IMG/VR virus record: IMGVR_UViG_3300044807_000022
Coordinates: 21,064 to 85,063 of that record
DNA: 64,000 bases
Direction: 5' to 3' (one strand)
Origin: a virus
Shown: positions 1 to 8,625 of the stretch, piece by piece
Position numbering within the stretch: position 1 is the first letter of the stretch
How the letters are laid out: every line of letters begins with the position of its first letter
Made by a program: the position numbers and the translations under genes
The notes under the pieces: generated by a model
The model's database searches: none
The model's input: only the letters and a program-made list of their open reading frames with translations
Told to the model about the DNA's origin: nothing

Positions 1-302
1 GCTCCACGTGCGGCATGACGTACCAGAAGCTCCCGCGCGGCGCAGAGCGCGCGAACTGGTGCTCGCACCTGCTGGAGTCGAACCCCAGCGGTGGCTACAC
101 GGCACGGGCGGGGGAAAGTCCAACTGCCGTTCGTATATTACGCCAAGTCTGCTTCACCGGGACCGGACTCATCTACGGAACTCGGGGGGCCAGAGGCGCA
201 GACCCACACGCGAACCTCGAAGCCTTCCAAGAAGAAGTAGCGGAGTACCACGAACGGTCTCACCGCACTGATACGCGAAAGCCCCGGAGGACTCGAACCA
301 GC
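1..302. other. Left-edge segment, no confident gene
   Basis: A plus-strand reading frame is open from the window edge and runs in frame into the scaffold gene at 303, but its translation upstream of 303 is not protein-like (basic, no domain) and a ribosome binding site precedes 303. It could hold the 3' end of an upstream gene or an extended scaffold N-terminus. It contains one copy of the dispersed palindrome (114-139) ending in TATATT. Confidence 0.4.
114..139 (+). promoter_or_regulatory. Palindromic element fused to TATATT (promoter-like)
   Basis: The element has GAA, six bases, ACTGCCGT, then TCGTATATT. The right arm of the dispersed palindrome is replaced by a good -10-like hexamer TATATT (134-139). 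Nearly the same arrangement recurs at 5974-5999 and near 60707-60733, each time ahead of a plus-strand gene. I infer a promoter overlapped by an operator; no clear -35 box is visible. Confidence 0.5.
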
Positions 303-869
303 ATGGACCCCATCGAAGTCGCCAAGTCGGAGTACGAGGCCCTGCTGAAGCGGCCCGAGCAGAAGACGCTCGACGCTGCCATCGAGCGGGCGGAAGCCGC
401 CGAGGCGAAGGTCGCCACGCTGGAGGAGGAGAAGGCCGCCGCCGAGAAGGCGAAGGCCGACGCCGAGGAGGCCAAGGAGGCAGCCGAGAAGAAGGTCTCG
501 GACGCCGAGGAGAAGGCCGCCGCCGCCGACCTCAAGACCAAGCGTCTCGACGCGCTGGGCGAGGGCTTCAAGGCCAAGCTCGGCGCGAAGACCAAGGAGC
601 GCCTGACCGAGCAGGCCGGGACCATGAAGGACCCGGAGTGGGAGGCGCGCCTGGAGGAGCTTGCCGAGGCGTACGGCGTCAAGCCGGACGAGGCCAAGGC
701 CAGCACCGAGGCGGACGGCGACGAGACCGTCTTCACGCGCGACGAGGTTGCGCGGAGCAAGACGGCCGGTGCCTCCGAGGAGGAGCACGCCTCCGCGCAG
801 CCGTCCGAGGCCGCGCAGAAGAACGTCGTCGGCGGGCTGTTCTCGATGGCCCGCGCGGGGAAGCTCTAG
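303..869 (+). CDS. Capsid scaffolding protein
   Basis: A 189-residue protein that probably chaperones procapsid assembly and is then removed. Residues about 20-85 are a highly charged Ala/Glu/Lys heptad-like stretch typical of a long coiled coil, and the C-terminal part is acidic, as in phage scaffolds. ATG 303 was chosen because GGAGG lies about a dozen bases upstream; the frame stays open further left without protein-like sequence. Its place directly before the decoration and major capsid genes supports the role. The assignment rests on composition and position, not on a recognised domain. Confidence 0.75.
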   Translation: MDPIEVAKSEYEALLKRPEQKTLDAAIERAEAAEAKVATLEEEKAAAEKAKADAEEAKEAAEKKVSDAEEKAAAADLKTKRLDALGEGFKAKLGAKTKERLTEQAGTMKDPEWEARLEELAEAYGVKPDEAKASTEADGDETVFTRDEVARSKTAGASEEEHASAQPSEAAQKNVVGGLFSMARAGKL

Positions 870-945
870 GGCAACCCCGCACCTGAACCACCTGATCTGA
901 CCACCACCACCTGAACCGAACGAGACCCGAGGAGCAAGAACCAAG

Positions 946-1545
946 ATGGACTACGGCATCTTCCCGCTGAAGGACGCATCTGCGCTCCCCAACGTCTCGG
1001 TGGCGCATCCCGGCGAGGTCTGGACCCGAGGCGTGGCCTCGGGCGCGATCCGACCGGGCCAGGCCGTCGTTCCGGTCAACCGGACCGTCAACGGCCGCGA
1101 CACGCTCTGCTACAAGGCGGTCGGCGGCTCGGCCGACGTGTCGAGCGCGGCAGTCGCGCCGTCGCAGGTCGCCATCGCCATGCGCAAGATCGAGGTCCCG
1201 GACCAGAACAGCGGCTCGCAGTACAACGAGGCGCTGGGTCCGAACCAGATCGTCAACCTCCCGATCAGCGACGGCGACTACGTGCGCACGTACTTCTCGG
1301 GGGCGTTCCACCTGACCCAGATCGTCGCGGCCGACTACAAGCCCGGCGACCGGATCGGCTACGACCCGGCGGCCACGCCGCAGACGGGCAAGGTCGGGCC
1401 GGGCGCGTGGCGCAAGTCGGCGGACGCCGGGGCGGTCCTGAAGGACCACTTCGAGGTCATCGAGTTCCGGCGCTTCGAGCCCGCCGGGGGTGTCGCCAAC
1501 GAGGGCATCCTGACCGTCCGCAAGCTCGGGGCCGCGCAGTTCTAG
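946..1545 (+). CDS. Head decoration protein-like
   Basis: A 199-residue protein between scaffold and major capsid, the usual position of a capsid decoration or stabilising protein. It is rich in short beta-type segments, Gly and Pro, and has no membrane segment or coiled coil. A good ribosome binding site (gaggag) precedes ATG 946. It could be another head protein such as a minor capsid or fibre component; the call rests mainly on gene order. Confidence 0.6.
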   Translation: MDYGIFPLKDASALPNVSVAHPGEVWTRGVASGAIRPGQAVVPVNRTVNGRDTLCYKAVGGSADVSSAAVAPSQVAIAMRKIEVPDQNSGSQYNEALGPNQIVNLPISDGDYVRTYFSGAFHLTQIVAADYKPGDRIGYDPAATPQTGKVGPGAWRKSADAGAVLKDHFEVIEFRRFEPAGGVANEGILTVRKLGAAQF

Positions 1546-1636
1546 GCCCCTGACCTGACCTGACGCGCGAGCAAACGCACCTACCCACCTTCCACACCGA
1601 AACCCTGACGAGAAACACGAGGAGCCCAGAGACCAG

Positions 1637-2584
1637 ATGGACAACGTGATCTTCAACACGCTCAAGGCCGTCCGGTCCGAGGAGAACGCGGAGCGGCGCG
1701 CCGAACTGATGGAGCGCTCGAACGCGGAGCTTGCTCAGCACTTCTCGCGCCCGCAGAACCAGGCCGACCTTCAGGAGTTGGCGTTCGACCTCCTGAACAA
1801 CGCCTGGAACGACACGACCCGGCAGGACATTCTGCCGGACCTCATCGACGTGAAGACGGTCGGCTTCGGCTCCGTCGATTACGTCAACGAGAACCTGTAC
1901 GGCATGCGGGCCTACTGGCAGGGTCCCGGCGGCCAGATTCTCTCGGACGTGCTGCGCTACTCGCGCACCACGATGCCGCGAGACGGGATGGTCGCCGCCA
2001 TCGACCTGCACGACGACGAAATCGCCACGGACTTCTGGGGCACGTTCCAGAAGCTCTCGGCGCACGCGTCGGAGAAGCTGGCCCTCCTCCCGGCCGAGCG
2101 CCTGGTGGAACTGATCCAGCGGGCCGTCACGTCGGGTGCCTACTTCGGCTCCTTCGCCGCGAGCACGCTCACGGCGGCCGAGGTCGATTCGGTCCTCGAC
2201 AACGTGGCCCTCAAGTCGGCGGGCAAGGTGTCCATCGTCGGGACCCGGTACGCGATCCGCAAGCTCGCGAACATCGGCCTGGCGTTCGGCCCCAACGTCC
2301 AGGAGCGGGTCTTCGACTCGGGCCAGATCGGCGTCTACAAGGGCTACCCGGTGGTCCAGTTGGACAACGAGCAGGAGAACTTCGAGGGGCAGTTCGCGCT
2401 GCCCAACGACGAACTCTGGCTCGTCGGCCGCAACGCCGGTCGTCTGACCTACTACGGCAACGAGGCCAAGGTCCAGACGCTCCAGCGCTCGGGCTTCTAC
2501 AAGCGCTGGGAGACGGAGCGCGCCGCAGGCATGCTCCTCTACGGCGCGGACTTCGGGCGGCTCGGCCGCATCAAGCTCACCTAA
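1637..2584 (+). CDS. Major capsid protein
   Basis: A 315-residue protein expected to form the icosahedral shell (HK97-type fold inferred). Size and position after scaffold and decoration genes fit. The N-terminal 60 residues are helical and charged, followed by a mixed alpha/beta region; the C-terminus (around AAGMLLYGADFGRL) looks like a typical capsid P-domain end. ATG 1637 has aggag upstream. About 110 bp of non-coding sequence follow before the next gene. Confidence 0.8.
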   Translation: MDNVIFNTLKAVRSEENAERRAELMERSNAELAQHFSRPQNQADLQELAFDLLNNAWNDTTRQDILPDLIDVKTVGFGSVDYVNENLYGMRAYWQGPGGQILSDVLRYSRTTMPRDGMVAAIDLHDDEIATDFWGTFQKLSAHASEKLALLPAERLVELIQRAVTSGAYFGSFAASTLTAAEVDSVLDNVALKSAGKVSIVGTRYAIRKLANIGLAFGPNVQERVFDSGQIGVYKGYPVVQLDNEQENFEGQFALPNDELWLVGRNAGRLTYYGNEAKVQTLQRSGFYKRWETERAAGMLLYGADFGRLGRIKLT

Positions 2585-2699
2585 GCGCCTTCAAGGGACG
2601 CACCGGGGGTAGGGAATCGACGGGGCGGTTGGTCAGACGACCGGCCGCCCCGTTAGCGTTCAGCAGTAGAGCAGTCAACAAGCGAACCGGAGGATGGAC

Positions 2700-3521
2700 A
2701 TGCCGCAGGACAAGACGCTCTGGAAGAACAACACCGCAAGCGTGGACCCCGAGCAGAAGGGGTTCATCATCGGGGTCTCGGTCTACGACCAGGAGCACAA
2801 GCAGACCCGCCAGCCGCTCATGCCCGGTGAGACCGTCTGGCTCACCGAGGACGAGCGCATCCTTACGGCGAACGCGCCGCGACTGGAGCAGGACAACCCG
2901 TTCACGAACGGCCACCTTCTCCAGGTCAACGAGGAGCAGCGGCCCATCGGCCGGTCCATCGGCGGCTCCACCACCACGACCGGCGAGACCGTCGCCCCCG
3001 TGGAGGACGTGGAGGCCACCGCCGCTGCCAAGGCCGAGGCGGACGCGCCCCCTGCCGATCCGGCCCCCGAGCCCGAGGCACCGGCCGCTCCCGAGGACCA
3101 CACGGTCGCGCCCCCGTCCGGCCCGCCGGTCGGCACGATCACCGAACTGCCGCCAGAGCTTCGCCTGGGCGGCGACAACGACACCGAGGCGGGCGAGCCC
3201 CCGGAGGTCTCAGGCCCCGTGAGCGTCGTCGGGGACGGAGAGGTCCGCGAGGTCGCAGAGGAGGAGCACGCGGCCGTAGGAGCCGCCACGGTGGCCGAGG
3301 AGACCGGCGCAGCCGTCCCGCCCGCCGGGGAGCCGCCCATCGGGGAGTACGCGCAGGACGAGGAGGTCGCGACCCCCGAGGCCGCAGCCGCCACGTCCGC
3401 CGAGGGGCCGCCGCCCGCGTCCCCGGACCCCATCGACCAGGAGCAGGGCCTTCACGCCCTGACCCCCGAGCCCGAGCCGACGCCCGAGAACGGGCCGGGC
3501 GGGCGCTTCCGGGTGAAGTAG
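2700..3521 (+). CDS. Head-associated protein with acidic Pro/Glu-rich tail
   Basis: A 273-residue protein. Residues 1-85 look folded (charged, with aromatic residues), while residues 90-273 are low-complexity Pro, Ala, Glu and Gly, probably disordered and strongly acidic. GGAGG directly abuts an ATG at 2694, so the second ATG at 2700 gives a workable spacing and is preferred. Position between capsid and connector genes suggests a head or neck role; the function is not recognised. Confidence 0.6.
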   Translation: MPQDKTLWKNNTASVDPEQKGFIIGVSVYDQEHKQTRQPLMPGETVWLTEDERILTANAPRLEQDNPFTNGHLLQVNEEQRPIGRSIGGSTTTTGETVAPVEDVEATAAAKAEADAPPADPAPEPEAPAAPEDHTVAPPSGPPVGTITELPPELRLGGDNDTEAGEPPEVSGPVSVVGDGEVREVAEEEHAAVGAATVAEETGAAVPPAGEPPIGEYAQDEEVATPEAAAATSAEGPPPASPDPIDQEQGLHALTPEPEPTPENGPGGRFRVK

Positions 3522-3525
3522 AGCT

Positions 3526-4176
3526 ATGGCGGTGACGGACCCTCGGGACGTACGGGTGATGATCCCGAGGGTCCGTCGTGCCCTCGACGGGCCGCAGGCG
3601 CTCACCAGCGGCTTCGTAGGGGGCCTCTCGGACGAGCAGGTCAAGAACTACATCGCGGATGCCGTCGCGAGCGTCATCTTCTACACGGGCGGCGTGTTCG
3701 GCGCGGCCCTCGAAGTGACCGAGCGCGACCCCGACTACAACGCCCCCTCGGAGTACCGCACCAGCCGCGAGTTGACGCTGCCCGAGCAAACCGTGATTGC
3801 CGTCCAGGCTTCGCTCGACCACTTCCATCACGAATTCAAGGGCGCGAAGGTCTCGGAGGCGATCCAGAACGAGTTCCAGTCGTGGGAGTGGTCGGTCAAC
3901 GGGCCGATGCTGCGCGACCAACTGAAGGCGCTCCTCGCACAGCGCGACGAGGCGCTGGACATGATCCGCCGCACGGGCAACGTCGGCGTGGACACCTACG
4001 CCTCGTTCCTGGCCGCGCAGGACGTGCAGGTCGCCATCGCCGTCGAGCCGTACACGATCTACGACACGGGCGGCTACATGCCCACGCGCGGCGGCGACTA
4101 CAGCGGCGGCGGCGTCAGCGGGCATACCGGCTTCGTCAGCGGTGACGGGCTCGGCGGCCTCGGGCTGTTCGGGTAG
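3526..4176 (+). CDS. Head-tail connector-like protein
   Basis: A 216-residue protein at the position of the head-completion adaptor. It contains several amphipathic helices, and its last 30 residues are Gly-rich and flexible. It starts 4 bp after the previous stop. Codons 4-17 are formed by a 15-bp perfect inverted repeat, which is odd for a coding start and may affect translation. Function is inferred from gene order only. Confidence 0.6.
   Translation: MAVTDPRDVRVMIPRVRRALDGPQALTSGFVGGLSDEQVKNYIADAVASVIFYTGGVFGAALEVTERDPDYNAPSEYRTSRELTLPEQTVIAVQASLDHFHHEFKGAKVSEAIQNEFQSWEWSVNGPMLRDQLKALLAQRDEALDMIRRTGNVGVDTYASFLAAQDVQVAIAVEPYTIYDTGGYMPTRGGDYSGGGVSGHTGFVSGDGLGGLGLFG
3534..3577. repeat. 15-bp perfect inverted repeat inside a gene start
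   Basis: GACGGACCCTCGGGA (3534-3548) and its exact complement (3563-3577) are separated by 14 bases, just inside the connector gene. The RNA would form a very stable hairpin 8 bases after the start codon. There is no T-run, so it is not a classical terminator. It may control translation or read-through between head and neck genes. Confidence 0.85.
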
Positions 4177-4181
4177 GGGCC

Positions 4182-4592
4182 ATGGACAACGCCGCCTTCG
4201 CGGACGCCCAGAAGCGCCTCACCGACTACGTGGGGGAGCAGGTCGTGCTGATGTTCCCGACCGAGACGGTGTGGCCGCCCGGCACGAAGCTCGACCCCGA
4301 GTCCGGCCAGCCGCTCGATCCCTGGGTCGAGCCGGTCTCGTCCGGCTTCACCGAGTGGACGGGCTCCGCGTCGGTGGGAAGGCGTCTCGCGAACTCCCGA
4401 CTGCAATCAGGAGTTGAGTTCGAGCCCATCGGCGTCCAGGAGGGCGGGCCGATGCAGGTCCTCATCCCCATGGACTACTACCCGATTTCGTCCGGCGAGG
4501 CGAAGTACGCGCGGGTGCGCGGTCGCGAGTGGAAGGTGGAGGACACCGAACTCGACGTGTTCCGCTACGTGCTGCAACTGGAGCCCCGATGA
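4182..4592 (+). CDS. Head-closure/stopper-like protein
   Basis: A 136-residue protein after the connector gene, where phages usually encode the head-closure protein. The sequence is mostly predicted beta (for example VLIPMDYYPISSGEAKYARV), in line with small beta-barrel stoppers. It starts 5 bp after the previous stop. No specific motif is recognised. Confidence 0.55.
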   Translation: MDNAAFADAQKRLTDYVGEQVVLMFPTETVWPPGTKLDPESGQPLDPWVEPVSSGFTEWTGSASVGRRLANSRLQSGVEFEPIGVQEGGPMQVLIPMDYYPISSGEAKYARVRGREWKVEDTELDVFRYVLQLEPR

Positions 4593-4645
4593 GCCGCTGG
4601 CGTCGGCGCTGGCGTAGGCGTCTGCCGCGACTGGTACTGGTGTAG
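4589..4645 (+). CDS. Possible 18-residue Arg/Trp-rich peptide
   Basis: This tiny frame begins with an ATGA overlap of the previous stop and encodes about seven Arg and two Trp among 18 residues. It ends 2 bp before the next gene. It may be a translational-coupling leader or chance. Confidence 0.22.
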   Translation: MSRWRRRWRRRLPRLVLV

Positions 4646-4647
4646 CC

Positions 4648-5142
4648 GTGCCGAACATCAGCCGACAGCAGATCATCGTGCAGTCCGTCCAGGACTACCT
4701 GCGGGCGAAGCTCGCCGCGCACGGCATCCCCGCCGACGCGGTGACGATGCTGAACGCGTTCGACTACCAGCAGTTCAACGACCGGCCGCTCGACAAGGAG
4801 TACGTCGCGGCGGGCTTCAACTTCGACAAGGGCACGAAGCCGCTGGAGCTTGGCTCCTCCCTCTGCCAGCGGACGCACGTGCTGGAGTTCTGGGTCTTCG
4901 CGACGACGCCGCAGCGTGGCGAGGCGCTGGCAGGCACGATCCGCGACTCGCTGGACGACGAGGGCCTGATCCCCCTGCTCGACTACAACCAGGACGGCGA
5001 CCCGATCATGGACTACCTGGAGGTCGAGAACCCCGGCCCACGGTCGCAGCGGCAGATTCACCCCGAGCCCAAGCCGTGGCAGGAGAACGCGTGGACCGTG
5101 ACCCTGCCCGTGATCGACACCTTCTACGCGAGCGATGAGTAG
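4648..5142 (+). CDS. Tail terminator/neck protein-like
   Basis: A 164-residue protein with a GTG start. Length and position (two genes after the connector) match tail terminator or tail completion proteins of siphophages. It is a mixed alpha/beta protein without membrane segments. Function is inferred from gene order; it could be a minor capsid protein. Confidence 0.5.
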   Translation: MPNISRQQIIVQSVQDYLRAKLAAHGIPADAVTMLNAFDYQQFNDRPLDKEYVAAGFNFDKGTKPLELGSSLCQRTHVLEFWVFATTPQRGEALAGTIRDSLDDEGLIPLLDYNQDGDPIMDYLEVENPGPRSQRQIHPEPKPWQENAWTVTLPVIDTFYASDE

Positions 5143-5230
5143 CCGGGGATGGTTCTGGCGGACGCCTCCTGGCCGCGCGCTCGCGTGGTTCTTCCGCCGC
5201 ATCGGCTGGACCGGCGACAACCTGGGGTAG
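5135..5230 (+). CDS. Small Trp/Arg-rich protein
   Basis: A 31-residue frame (four Trp, several Arg) overlaps the preceding stop by 8 bp and ends 6 bp before the next GTG start. With it the gene array has no gap, and it resembles the peptide at 4589 in composition. It may be a coupling peptide. Too short for a family call. Confidence 0.35.
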   Translation: MSSRGWFWRTPPGRALAWFFRRIGWTGDNLG

Positions 5231-5236
5231 CCCCCC

Positions 5237-5974
5237 GTGGCTGACTACTTTCAGCGCATCCTCCCGGACCTTGCTCAGGTCGAGCGGGTCTACAAGCTGT
5301 TCGTGGAAGTCGAGGCGGAACTCGTAACGGCCGTTAGGGTTTCGCCGGACCCCGCAGTGCGCCGCACCGCGCAGAATCAGGCCCGGCTGGTGCGCCGCGC
5401 CTACCAGCAGTTCCAGGAGGACCTGATCGCGCTCGCGCAGCGGTGCGCCGAGGTCGCCAACGAGGAGGTCATGCGCCTCTACCAGGACGCCCGCACCCCG
5501 CGCGGCGACACCGGCAACCCTCCCCACCTGTCCGAGGCCCTGCCCACGTCCGAGGCGGTGCCGACGCCGGTACCGGCGGGCGTCGTCGGCATCACGCGGC
5601 TGGACGCACTGGAGAAGTTCGAGTATTGGAAGGCGCAGGAGTTCGGCCTGGATGAGGGCTTCGTCGGCCGCGAGGTCAAGGGCTGGTTCTTTGGCACGGG
5701 CTTCAGCGGCCCGATCAGCGCGCCGGACCCCGGCCAGAGCCAGAACCACCCGCTGTTCAGGCCCTCCAGCACCGGCCGCACGATGCACATTCAGAACCCC
5801 ATCGAGCCCGGCCACTTCCTGACCGACACGGTGCGCACGGTCGAAGCGCTGTGGCTCAAGCTGATGAACGAGTCGGTGCGCGACGTGGTGCGTGACCTCG
5901 ACGCCGCGCTGGGCCAAGCCAGGCCCTCTGGCTACCGCGAGGGAGTGCTCCGTCGCGGTGCCCGTCGCCGTTAG
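5237..5974 (+). CDS. Structural protein of the neck region
   Basis: A 245-residue protein with a helical N-terminal half (residues 1-90) and a more irregular Gly/Pro-containing C-terminal half. It lies between neck and tail-tube genes, so a minor capsid or tail-attachment role is likely. One copy of the dispersed palindrome (5318-5343) is embedded in it and encodes part of ELVTAVRVSPD. No family is recognised. Confidence 0.5.
   Translation: MADYFQRILPDLAQVERVYKLFVEVEAELVTAVRVSPDPAVRRTAQNQARLVRRAYQQFQEDLIALAQRCAEVANEEVMRLYQDARTPRGDTGNPPHLSEALPTSEAVPTPVPAGVVGITRLDALEKFEYWKAQEFGLDEGFVGREVKGWFFGTGFSGPISAPDPGQSQNHPLFRPSSTGRTMHIQNPIEPGHFLTDTVRTVEALWLKLMNESVRDVVRDLDAALGQARPSGYREGVLRRGARRR
5318..5343. 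repeat. Dispersed palindrome copy (intragenic)
   Basis: Full GAA-N6-ACGGCCGT-N6-TTC match with a perfectly palindromic 8-bp core, inside the neck gene. Confidence 0.8.
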
Positions 5975-5999
5975 AAGTTCTGACGCCCGTTCGTATATT
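5974..5999 (+). promoter_or_regulatory. Palindromic element fused to TATATT
   Basis: GAA-N6-ACGCCCGT followed by TCGTATATT; TATATT covers 5994-5999. It starts on the last base of the upstream stop codon and lies 30 bp ahead of the next start. Nearly the same end as the copy at 114-139, so a promoter with an operator is likely. Confidence 0.5.
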
Positions 6000-6029
6000 A
6001 CGTCTGAATAGGGCTGTCTGGACTGGCGT

Positions 6030-6341
6030 ATGCGGCAACTACTGGAACTGGTCACTCGGTACATACAGGGTCGGAGACGACGCTACCTCGCGCAGATGCT
6101 CGGAGAGTTCGAGCGGAGCGTGGAGCCTCATCTGAACCTGGATGACCCGCAGGTGGTCGGTGGCGTGAACGAGTTCAAGGCGCTTGTACGCATGCGACTG
6201 AACGCTCTCGCGGTGGACGCCGTGGACGCGCTGAAGGCCACGCTGGAAGGCAAGAGCATCAACCAGGCCGGACAAGACCTACGCGACAGGCTGCACCCCG
6301 AGGGTCGGCCCCAACCCACCAGGAGACCAGACACCGCATGA
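6030..6341 (+). CDS. Small protein before tail tube, unknown
   Basis: A 103-residue, mostly helical protein with a basic patch (GRRRRYL) near residue 14. It overlaps the tail tube start by 4 bp (ATGA), so the two are translationally coupled. A promoter-like TATATT is about 30 bp upstream. It could be a head-tail joining or tail-chaperone type protein; no motif decides. Confidence 0.5.
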   Translation: MRQLLELVTRYIQGRRRRYLAQMLGEFERSVEPHLNLDDPQVVGGVNEFKALVRMRLNALAVDAVDALKATLEGKSINQAGQDLRDRLHPEGRPQPTRRPDTA

Positions 6342-7585
6342 GCGTTCGAGCCGGGGAAATCCTTCATGTAGCGGGCAACAACGTGATCGACCGCATCCAG
6401 TCGGCCGGTCTCGGCAACGTTCAGGTGCCCATCGAGCGCATCCTGGAGGTCGGCAACCGGGAGACCGTGGACAAGGTTCCGGGCGAGCCGGACTTCACGT
6501 TCTCGCTGGAGTCGCTGGACGTGTCCGTCGAGCTTCTGGCGTTCCTCTCGGGGCGCGTCTCGGCGGCGGCCTCGGGCTCGGCGTCGGTCGCGGAGACCGT
6601 CGCGGACGGGACCGAGTTCGACTGGCTCGACGTGGCCGGTCGCGCCATCAACATCGCTTCGCCGTGGAAGGACCCGAGCACGGGTTCAGCGGGCGTCGTG
6701 GAGGCGGGGCACCTGATCCCCGGCTACTACGTCACCCGCATGGCCTACCGCTACGGCGTGACGGACAACGCCACCCAGAGCGTGGACCTGTCCGGCGGCG
6801 CGTTCTTCTACGGCGAGTTCGCGCCGACCGAGGCGTTCTTCACGGGCGACGGCGCGACCGACGACTTCGTGACCCCGAACAACGCGGTCGGCTACCGCAA
6901 GGGTGGCGCGGACGGCACGACCTTCAAGTCGGTGTTCGGCGTCATCGTGGACGGCACGCTCCAGACCGAGGACGTGGACTACACGGTCACCCCGACGACC
7001 GTGGGCGCGGGCGCGCGCACGGTGACGTTCACGAACCCGCCCGCCAACGGCGCGGACGTGCGGCTCTGCTACTTCACGAACGCGGCCAAGGCGTTCCCGC
7101 AGACGGTCCACGCCTCGACGCTCGTCAAGCCCGGCGCGGTGCGCGGGCGCAACATCAAGATTCTCGTCAACGGCGACCGGATCGGCGGCGTGCAGAGCTT
7201 CGAGCTTGACGCCACCTGCACCGGCACGCTGGAGCGGGAAATGGGCACCGAGGACGTGGTGGGCTACACGCTCACCGAGACCAACGCGAACGGCACCATC
7301 ACGATCCGCGCCAAGGACAAGGACGCGTTCTTCACGTTCCTGTCCGAGGTCACGGGCGTCTCGCGCGCGGAGGTCTTCGGCTGGTTCAACCAGAACTCGG
7401 TCGAACTGGAGGTCTTGGTCGAGAACCCCAAGAACCCCGGCCAAATCCTCAAGACCCTGTACGTCAACGACGCGCAGTTCCAGCCGCCCGGCACCCCGGC
7501 GCGCGTCAACCAGGCGACCGACTTCGCCATCACGTGGGAGTCGAAGCGCGGCAGCTTCAAGGAGTACAAGGGAGAGCGGCCCTAG
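6338..7585 (+). CDS. Major tail tube protein
   Basis: A 415-residue beta-rich protein that should polymerise into the tail tube. Position before the tail assembly chaperone and tape measure is diagnostic. It is longer than usual tube proteins. Residues about 160-250 (FFTGDGATDDFV to VRLCYF) resemble an inserted beta domain of the type displayed on tail surfaces. The C-terminal part (AKDKDAFFTFLSEVTG onward) looks like the tube core. Two GC-rich hairpins follow the stop. Confidence 0.75.
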   Translation: MSVRAGEILHVAGNNVIDRIQSAGLGNVQVPIERILEVGNRETVDKVPGEPDFTFSLESLDVSVELLAFLSGRVSAAASGSASVAETVADGTEFDWLDVAGRAINIASPWKDPSTGSAGVVEAGHLIPGYYVTRMAYRYGVTDNATQSVDLSGGAFFYGEFAPTEAFFTGDGATDDFVTPNNAVGYRKGGADGTTFKSVFGVIVDGTLQTEDVDYTVTPTTVGAGARTVTFTNPPANGADVRLCYFTNAAKAFPQTVHASTLVKPGAVRGRNIKILVNGDRIGGVQSFELDATCTGTLEREMGTEDVVGYTLTETNANGTITIRAKDKDAFFTFLSEVTGVSRAEVFGWFNQNSVELEVLVENPKNPGQILKTLYVNDAQFQPPGTPARVNQATDFAITWESKRGSFKEYKGERP

Positions 7586-7605
7586 CGCCCTCGCGCCCTG
7601 ACATA

Positions 7606-7629
7606 GGCCCCGGCCACTGAGCCGGGGCC
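7606..7629. terminator. Hairpin after tail tube gene
   Basis: A 9-bp perfect GC stem (GGCCCCGGC/GCCGGGGCC) with a 6-base loop, 20 bp after the tail tube stop. No T-run, so it may slow or partly terminate transcription. Confidence 0.55.
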
Positions 7630-7681
7630 GCACGACGGCATCGTGGCCCCCATGGGGGTAGGAGCAGTAAACCGGCAAGCG

Positions 7682-7702
7682 CGGCCCCTTCCGGGGCCGT
7701 TT
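7682..7702 (+). terminator. Second hairpin with short T-run
   Basis: A 7-bp stem (CGGCCCC/GGGGCCG) with a 4-base loop followed by TTT, just upstream of the tail chaperone gene. Likely a partial terminator that lowers expression after the abundant tube protein. Confidence 0.55.
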
Positions 7703-7725
7703 GCACATCGAGAAGGAGACCAGTG

Positions 7726-8625
7726 ATGGAGCCCCAAGACCAGGTAGACGAAACCGTGACGACCGTCGAGACTTCAGAGGGGCAGGAGGGCGCGCAGGAG
7801 GGGAACGTTTCCCAGCCGCCGATCTTCGCGTACTCCCGCTACCTCGATCTGCCCGAGGAGTGCGAGGCCGAGCAGGCGAAGCGCGGCTCCTGCAAGGACC
7901 CCGAGCACTTCCACGCCTGGCTGCGGCTGCCCAACAAGTTCGAGCACAAGGAGATTCGCGACGAGGCGCTGGCCGCCAAGGCGCGCAAGGCCCGCGCGCT
8001 GCGCATGGAGGGCTCGAACGCGTACGAGGTCCTGGAGGAGGAAATGGACCGCCTCCTGTCCGAGGCCGACACCGAGGACATAATCGTGGAGCTTCTGTCG
8101 CTCGACCACGCGGAGGACGTGGAGAAGGCGAAGCGCGAGGTCATGTCCATCGAGGCCGACCCGCTCGCGAAGGACGACCCGAGCGACGAGGACGAGGAGC
8201 CGGTCCTTCTCTACGAGCACATCGACCGTGACCAGGCGCGGCTGGACGAGCTTCAGGACATGCCCGAGAGCGAGCGGCCCGAGGACGAGTACGTGGAGCT
8301 ACTGAACCACGTCCACGGCTACTACACCGCGCTCGACAAGGAGCTTCAGGCCATCCAGGAGCCCGCTCGGGAGGCGTTCAGGGCCAAGGAGAAGTCCGAA
8401 CTGGTGAACATCATCAGGCAGGCGCGCATCCGCGCGGAGGGCACGCAGGAGTTCCTGCACGTCTACAACGCCCACCAGTGGGTCGCGGGCACGCTCAAGT
8501 CCGACAAGTCCGGACGGAAGTTCGGTGATCTGGAGCACCTGAAGTCGGCGGCCCCCGAGGTCGTCACCGCGATCCAGATGGCCTTCTACCTGATGGAGAA
8601 CGACGACCAGGCGGGAAAAGCGTAG
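7726..8625 (+). CDS. Tail assembly chaperone, short form
   Basis: A 299-residue, very acidic helical protein (many Glu/Asp-rich segments) located between tail tube and tape measure. Such proteins (G-type chaperones) coat the tape measure during tail assembly. ATG 7726 is chosen because AAGGAG lies 7 bases before it; a GTG one codon earlier is also possible. The gene ends in a slippery site that gives a longer product. It is longer than many homologues. Confidence 0.75.
   Translation: MEPQDQVDETVTTVETSEGQEGAQEGNVSQPPIFAYSRYLDLPEECEAEQAKRGSCKDPEHFHAWLRLPNKFEHKEIRDEALAAKARKARALRMEGSNAYEVLEEEMDRLLSEADTEDIIVELLSLDHAEDVEKAKREVMSIEADPLAKDDPSDEDEEPVLLYEHIDRDQARLDELQDMPESERPEDEYVELLNHVHGYYTALDKELQAIQEPAREAFRAKEKSELVNIIRQARIRAEGTQEFLHVYNAHQWVAGTLKSDKSGRKFGDLEHLKSAAPEVVTAIQMAFYLMENDDQAGKA

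Noticed and set aside
66-100. T-arm-like GTTCGACTCC on the minus strand near the left edge
   Set aside because: The stem cannot pair with a normal 5-bp T-stem and 7-base loop at the same time, and no acceptor stem was found.
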